A stretch of 46,301 nt of DNA from assembly GCF_008042035.1 (NCBI RefSeq), contig NZ_RDBL01000013.1, positions 344,993 through 391,293 of the forward strand, in the 5' to 3' direction. Position 1 is the stretch's first letter; each line of letters starts with the position of its first letter. The notes below the pieces were generated by a model. It did not search any database, was not told the origin of the DNA, and saw only the letters and a program-made list of their open reading frames with translations. Origin of the DNA: Streptomyces sp. col6. Lineage in GTDB: Bacteria; Actinomycetota; Actinomycetes; Streptomycetales; Streptomycetaceae. Both the position numbers and the translations under genes were made by a program. This document shows, piece by piece, positions 42,301 through 46,301 of the stretch.

Positions 42301-42729
42301 ATGACCATTCAGGACATAGCCGTCGCTTACACCGCCGTCGCCACCGCGGAGAACGGCCGTGACGGCCGCGTCGCCTCGGACGACGGCAAGCTCGACGTCG
42401 TCGTCAACCCGCCGAAGGAGCTGGGCGGCAGCGGCGCGGGCACCAACCCGGAGCAGCTCTTCGCCGCCGGTTACAGCGCCTGCTTCCAGGGCGCGCTGGG
42501 CGTCGTCGCCCGCCAGGAGAAGGCCGACATCTCCGGCTCCACGGTGACCGCGGCGGTCTCCATCGGCAAGACCGAGGCCGGCGGCTTCGGTCTGGAGGTC
42601 GCCATCACGGCGACCATCCCGAACGTGGACGAGGCGACCGCGCGGGCGCTCGTCGAGAAGGCCCACCAGGTCTGCCCGTACTCGAACGCCACGCGCGGCA
42701 ACATCAAGGTGGAGCTCGCGGTCGCCTGA
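42301..42729 (+). CDS. ohr: Organic hydroperoxide resistance protein
   Basis: A 142-residue Ohr/OsmC peroxidase that reduces organic peroxides with a two-cysteine mechanism: Cys61 in GYSACFQGAL and Cys125 in HQVCPYSNATRG. The start region TAVATAENGRDGRV contains the arginine of the active site. ATG 42301 has AGGAGGA about 10 nt upstream; a longer frame from 42259 is open but lacks the family's start. TAGGCT at 42234-42239 could be its -10. It lies 88 nt after the MDR gene; both may serve oxidative-stress defence. Confidence 0.95.
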   Translation: MTIQDIAVAYTAVATAENGRDGRVASDDGKLDVVVNPPKELGGSGAGTNPEQLFAAGYSACFQGALGVVARQEKADISGSTVTAAVSIGKTEAGGFGLEVAITATIPNVDEATARALVEKAHQVCPYSNATRGNIKVELAVA

Positions 42730-42769
42730 CCGCCCCCGCACCGCTGAACGAGCCCCGCCCCGATCCCGT

Positions 42770-42775
42770 TAGGCT
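42770..42775 (+). promoter_or_regulatory. -10 element of a probable leaderless promoter (EI24 gene)
   Basis: TAGGCT ends 6 nt before ATG 42782 and no ribosome-binding site is visible. The same CCCGTTAGGCT string is found upstream of ohr. Confidence 0.45.
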
Positions 42776-42781
42776 GACGCC

Positions 42782-43564
42782 ATGCGTGATCTCGGGGCGG
42801 GGCTCGGCTTTCTGATCAAGGGCCAGCGCTGGGTGTTCGGCCACGGCAAGTGGTTCGGCATAGGGCTGCTGCCCGGTCTGATCACCCTCGTGCTGTACGC
42901 GGGAGCCCTCGTCGGCCTCGGCTACGGCGCCGACGACCTGGTGGAGTGGGCGACACCGTTCGCCGACGACTGGTCCTCGCCCTGGCTCGGCCTGCTGCGC
43001 AACACGCTGACCGTGCTGGTCTTCGTCCTCGGCCTGTTCCTGGCCGTCATCACCTTCACCGCCGTGACCCTGCTCGTCGGGCAGCCCTTCTACGAGTCGC
43101 TGTCCGAGGAGGTCGACCGCACCGAGGGCGGCACGGTCCCCGAATCCGGACTGCCGCTCTGGCGGGAGCTGTGGATCTCCGCCCGCGACAGCGTGCGCAT
43201 CCTGGTGCGGGTCGGGCTGTACGCGATCCTGCTCTTCGCGCTCGGTTTCGTCCCCGTCGCCGGGCAGACCGTCGTCCCTGTCCTGGGCTTCTGCGTCACC
43301 GGGTACTTCCTCGCCGAGGAGCTGACCGCCGTCGCGCTCCAGCGCCGGGGCATGGTGCTCAAGGACCGCCTCGCCCTGCTGCGCGGCCACCGCATGCGGA
43401 CCCTGGGCTTCGGCGTACCGCTGGGGCTGGCCTTCATGCTGCCGTTCGTCGCCGTGTTCCTCATGCCGGGCGCCGTCGCCGGGGCCACGCTGCTGGCGCG
43501 CGGCCTGGTCGGCGACGGCGAGGAGGAGCCGGCCGGAAAGGGCGAGACGGTCTCCGAGGACTGA
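42782..43564 (+). CDS. EI24 domain membrane protein (CysZ-like)
   Basis: A 260-residue integral membrane protein with about four to six helices: residues 27-50, 75-105 and 145-180, and a C-terminal pair near 210-245. LLVGQPFYESLSEEVDR after the second hydrophobic block is typical of EI24 / CysZ proteins; CysZ is a sulfate channel in enterobacteria, but actinobacterial members are uncharacterised. The tail is acidic. ATG 42782 is directly behind a -10 element. It converges with the aldose epimerase gene with a 12-nt gap. Confidence 0.88.
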   Translation: MRDLGAGLGFLIKGQRWVFGHGKWFGIGLLPGLITLVLYAGALVGLGYGADDLVEWATPFADDWSSPWLGLLRNTLTVLVFVLGLFLAVITFTAVTLLVGQPFYESLSEEVDRTEGGTVPESGLPLWRELWISARDSVRILVRVGLYAILLFALGFVPVAGQTVVPVLGFCVTGYFLAEELTAVALQRRGMVLKDRLALLRGHRMRTLGFGVPLGLAFMLPFVAVFLMPGAVAGATLLARGLVGDGEEEPAGKGETVSED

Positions 43565-43576
43565 GCGGGCCGGGGC

Positions 43577-44575
43577 TCAGCGCACCGAGAACCCGTACAC
43601 CGTCGTCGACACGAACTCCTCGCCCGGCCGCACCACCGTGCTCGGGAACTCCGGCCGGTTCGGCGAGTCCGGGAAGTGCTGGGTCTCCAGGGCGATCCCG
43701 GCGCACGGGCCGAACGGCCGGCCGTCGAAGTGGTCCGCCGTGTACAGCTGGAGCCCGGGTTCCGTCGTCGTGACCGTCAGGACCCGTCCCGACACCTCGT
43801 CGTACAGCTCGGCCGCCGCGGCCGTCCCGTCCGCGTCGAGCACGAAGTTGTGGTCGTACTCCTTGGTCACCGGCCGGGCCTCGCGGAAGTCGAACCGGGT
43901 GCCCTCCACCGGCAGGAACTCACCGGTCGGCAGCGACTCCGCGTCCACCGGTGTGACCGCCCCCGCCGCGATCCGCAGCCGCTGGCCGAGCGCGCTGCCG
44001 CTGTCGGCGCCCGCGAGGTTCCAGTAGGTGTGGTTCGTCAGGTTCAGCACGGTCGGCGCGTCCGTCACCGCCCGGTACGCGATGCGCAGCGCGCCGCCCT
44101 CGTCCAGGGTGTACGCCGCCGTCAGCTCCACCCGCCCGGGGAAGCCCTCCTCGCCGTCCGCCGAGACGAGGGACAGCTCCACCCCGTCCGCGATCTCCCG
44201 CGCGTCCCAGACCCGCTTGTCGAAGCCGCACGCCCCGCCGTGCACATGGTTGCGGCCCTCGTTGCGCGTGAGGTGGTGCGTCCGGCCGTCCAGCTCGAAG
44301 GACGCCCCGCCGATCCGGTTCGCGTACCGGCCGACCAGCGCCCCGAAGTAGGGCCCGGCGTACTCCTGGTACGAGGCCAGGTCCGGCAGCCCGAGCGCGA
44401 TCCCGGCCGGCACCCCGTCCCGGTCCGGCACCTCGGCCGACTGCACGATGCCGCCGTACGTCAGGACGCGCACCCGCGTGCCGTCCCGCTCCAGCGTCCA
44501 GCGCTGCACGGCGGTGCCGTCCGCGAGGGTGCCGAAGTGCTCCGTACTCATCACCGTGTTCGAACCCGTCTGCAT
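43577..44575 (-). CDS. Aldose 1-epimerase (galactose mutarotase)
   Basis: A 332-residue beta-sandwich mutarotase that interconverts alpha- and beta-anomers of aldoses. The active-site pattern is complete: NHVHGG with the first histidine, LTNHTYWNL with the catalytic histidine near the middle, YDHNFVLD, and the C-terminal ALETQHFPDSPN with the catalytic Glu. The frame is open far upstream, but that part is antisense or overlaps the SGNH gene. ATG 44575 and ATG 44551 are both possible; neither has a Shine-Dalgarno. It begins 11 nt after the SGNH stop on the same strand. Confidence 0.9.
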   Translation of the reverse strand: MQTGSNTVMSTEHFGTLADGTAVQRWTLERDGTRVRVLTYGGIVQSAEVPDRDGVPAGIALGLPDLASYQEYAGPYFGALVGRYANRIGGASFELDGRTHHLTRNEGRNHVHGGACGFDKRVWDAREIADGVELSLVSADGEEGFPGRVELTAAYTLDEGGALRIAYRAVTDAPTVLNLTNHTYWNLAGADSGSALGQRLRIAAGAVTPVDAESLPTGEFLPVEGTRFDFREARPVTKEYDHNFVLDADGTAAAAELYDEVSGRVLTVTTTEPGLQLYTADHFDGRPFGPCAGIALETQHFPDSPNRPEFPSTVVRPGEEFVSTTVYGFSVR

Positions 44576-44586
44576 GATCAGCGACT

Positions 44587-45504
44587 TTACGCGGGCGGCC
44601 GGACCGCCGTGACGTTGCGGTACGCGATCTCGGCGAGCCTGGCCTGGCCGTTGCGGCCGGGGTGGAACCAGTCCCACTGGCTGAGCTGCTTGCCGGTGAA
44701 CCGGTAGTCGAACACCGCCCCGCCGTCGTACCGGCAGCGGCTGTCCTTCGCGCACACCTCGCGCAGCACCTCGTTGTACGCCACGACCCGCTCCTGCACC
44801 GCTGTGCGCCGGGCGACCGCCGCCGCGCCCATGTCGTCCGCGTCGCTCAGCATCGACTTGCAGATGCCCAGCTTCCAGATCTGCTTGCCCAGCTGGTTGG
44901 CCCGCCCCTGCGACCACAGCCGCTTCAGGTCCGGCACGCTCGACACATACACCTGCGCCTTCGGCGCCCCGCTGCGCAGCCTGCGCATCGATGTCTCGAA
45001 CGACCGCCTGAAGTCGGCCACCGGGGTCATGGTCCGCACCGAGTCCCGGCAGGCGTCGTTGGCGCCGATCATCACGGTCACCAGGTCCGGGTCCTCGTCC
45101 GCCGCCAGCGCCATCTGCTCCGGCAGCTGGGCCATCCGGGCGCCCGTCACCGCGTGGTTCCAGCTGTGGTCCGCCGCACCGGAAGCACCGAGGAGGCGTA
45201 CCGCCAGACTGCGTACGGAGCTGTCCGTGCCGGTCGACCAGGAGACCTCCGGGCAGTCGGCCAGCACCGAGCAGGCGTCGAAGCCACGCGTGATCGAGTC
45301 CCCGACCGCGGCGATCGAGGCGGGCTTCGGGTCCCAGACCGGACCCGCCGCCGGGGACGGCCTGCGCTCGGCCGGTGCCGAGCCCTTCGTCGTCCCGTCG
45401 GGCCCCGAGTCGCAGCCGGCCAGCGCCGCCGTGCCGAGGCAGGCCAGGGCGGCCAGCCCGGCCAGTGCGGTGCGCGAGCGGTGCCGTACGGACCGATCCG
45501 GCAT
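44587..45504 (-). CDS. SGNH/GDSL hydrolase lipoprotein
   Basis: A 305-residue secreted esterase/lipase-type enzyme. The N-terminus is a lipoprotein signal peptide ending in the lipobox LAGC (Cys31), so the mature protein is anchored to the outer face of the membrane. Catalytic blocks are AAVGDSITRG (nucleophile Ser70), a Gly in block II near AVTGAR, IGANDAC (block III Asn) and WDWFHPG (block V Asp and His). Several cysteines (CSVLADC, GIC, VCAKDSRC) may form disulfides, as in Streptomyces secreted lipases. The ATG has GGAGGAG about 10 nt upstream. Confidence 0.92.
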   Translation of the reverse strand: MPDRSVRHRSRTALAGLAALACLGTAALAGCDSGPDGTTKGSAPAERRPSPAAGPVWDPKPASIAAVGDSITRGFDACSVLADCPEVSWSTGTDSSVRSLAVRLLGASGAADHSWNHAVTGARMAQLPEQMALAADEDPDLVTVMIGANDACRDSVRTMTPVADFRRSFETSMRRLRSGAPKAQVYVSSVPDLKRLWSQGRANQLGKQIWKLGICKSMLSDADDMGAAAVARRTAVQERVVAYNEVLREVCAKDSRCRYDGGAVFDYRFTGKQLSQWDWFHPGRNGQARLAEIAYRNVTAVRPPA

Positions 45505-45782
45505 TGCCTGGTCTCCTCCTGTTCATGCCCGGACGCTCCGCCGGGTGAAGACTGAGCGAAGAAGGGCCCCGGGACCGACGGTACGTCACACCCCGGACCC
45601 CCGGGCGCGGTAGCTTTTCCCCGTCGAACCAGTAGCTCCTGCGGTGCCCGGCTCCACTCGGGTGGCATCCGAACATCACACCACGTCACATACTGTCGCT
45701 TTTCCGGAGAATAACTCCCGATGCTGTTTACTGATGACAGGCCGCTGGGGAAGGCGAACCTCGTCCCACACTGGAGGTCCCG

Positions 45783-46277
45783 GTGACGACACGTGGAGTC
45801 CTGTACGTTCACTCCGCACCGCGCGCGCTCTGCCCACACGTCGAATGGGCGGTGGCGGGAGTCCTCGGCGGGCGGGTGCAGCTCGACTGGATCAGACAGC
45901 CGGCCGCGCCGGGCACCTGGCGCTCCGAATTCTCCTGGCAGGCACGGCCCGGCACGGCGTCCAAGCTGGCGTCCGCGCTGCGCGGCTGGGACCTGCTCCG
46001 CTTCGAGGTGACGGCGGAGCCGTCTCCCACGGCGGAGGGCGAGCGCTACAGCTCGACGCCGACGCTGGGCATCTTCCACGCCGTCACCGGTATGCACGGC
46101 GACATCCTGGTCCCGGAGGACCGCCTCCGCGCCGCGCTGGCCCGCTCGGCGGGCGGCGAGACGGACCTGGCGGCGGAGGTCGCCAAGCTCCTGGGCAAGC
46201 CGTGGGACGACGAACTGGAGTCCTTCCGCCATGCGGGCGAGGGCGCGCCGGTCCGCTGGCTGCACCAGGTCGTCTGA
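45783..46277 (+). CDS. DUF3145 family protein
   Basis: A 164-residue soluble protein conserved in actinobacteria as DUF3145. Recognisable blocks are TRGVLYVHSAPRALCPHVEWA at the start, RSEFSWQARPGTASKLASAL, RYSSTPTLGIFHAVTGMHGD and the C-terminal ELESFRHAGEGAPVRWLHQVV. No function is known to me. The start is GTG 45783, with GGAGG 6-7 nt upstream. It is divergent from the SGNH lipoprotein gene across 278 nt that hold no other gene I can support. Confidence 0.92.
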   Translation: MTTRGVLYVHSAPRALCPHVEWAVAGVLGGRVQLDWIRQPAAPGTWRSEFSWQARPGTASKLASALRGWDLLRFEVTAEPSPTAEGERYSSTPTLGIFHAVTGMHGDILVPEDRLRAALARSAGGETDLAAEVAKLLGKPWDDELESFRHAGEGAPVRWLHQVV

Positions 46278-46301
46278 CCGGGGCGCTGCCCCGGACCCCG
46301 C

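Noticed and set aside
44584..44589. TAAAGT (minus strand) as a -10 for the aldose epimerase.
   Set aside because: It overlaps the stop codon of the upstream gene and has no -35, so it may be a coincidence.

Overview
The window reads as a high-GC actinobacterial chromosome, almost certainly Streptomyces. Reasons: extreme G/C bias at third codon positions, many GTG starts, probable leaderless genes, hrd-type sigma factor, class F sortase, MreB-like Mbl, MatB and DUF3145 genes, and small repeats of a type I recall from Streptomyces.

Left part (1-20600), mostly housekeeping: a TSUP permease; a class F sortase with a putative surface protein; a DUF5990/aminotransferase pair; an FMN reductase behind a SoxR-box-like promoter; cutA; a SanA/DUF218 membrane protein; a HAD phosphatase; a CbiX-type chelatase; dgt, with a ~160-bp hairpin (MITE-like) element directly in front of it; an FAD reductase; dnaG followed by an hrdA-like sigma factor; a two-gene heterodimeric ABC exporter; an FGGY sugar kinase; a small YtxH-like protein; two tandem tRNA-Asn genes and one CAU-anticodon tRNA with terminators.

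Centre (20989-30356): a compact four-gene accessory operon between the tRNA cluster and a core MFS gene. Its genes are separated by 19 nt, then joined by two ATGA overlaps. They encode (1) a 272-aa protein whose strand pattern and terminal motif resemble a gasdermin pore-forming domain; (2) a CHAT (caspase-like) protease fused to a P-loop NTPase, with a visible His209/Cys254 dyad; (3) a 1720-residue STAND-type NTPase with a long helical repeat region and a C-terminal CHAT-like domain that appears to lack the catalytic residues; (4) a protein with a zinc-metallopeptidase motif (HETAH plus downstream Glu). I infer a protease-activated, NTPase-gated cell-death or defence cassette. The gasdermin assignment is from pattern only and unproven.

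Right part (30353-46301), core again: an EntS-like MFS exporter; a matB / carboxyltransferase / VOC gene run; a NarK-like transporter; an Lrp/AsnC regulator with a candidate operator; a GAF sensor kinase with a degenerate ATPase domain behind mbl; a MarR regulator divergent from a quinone-reductase-like MDR gene across a long inverted repeat; ohr; an EI24 membrane protein; an aldose epimerase; an SGNH lipoprotein; and a DUF3145 gene. No CRISPR array, rRNA or intact transposase gene was seen.
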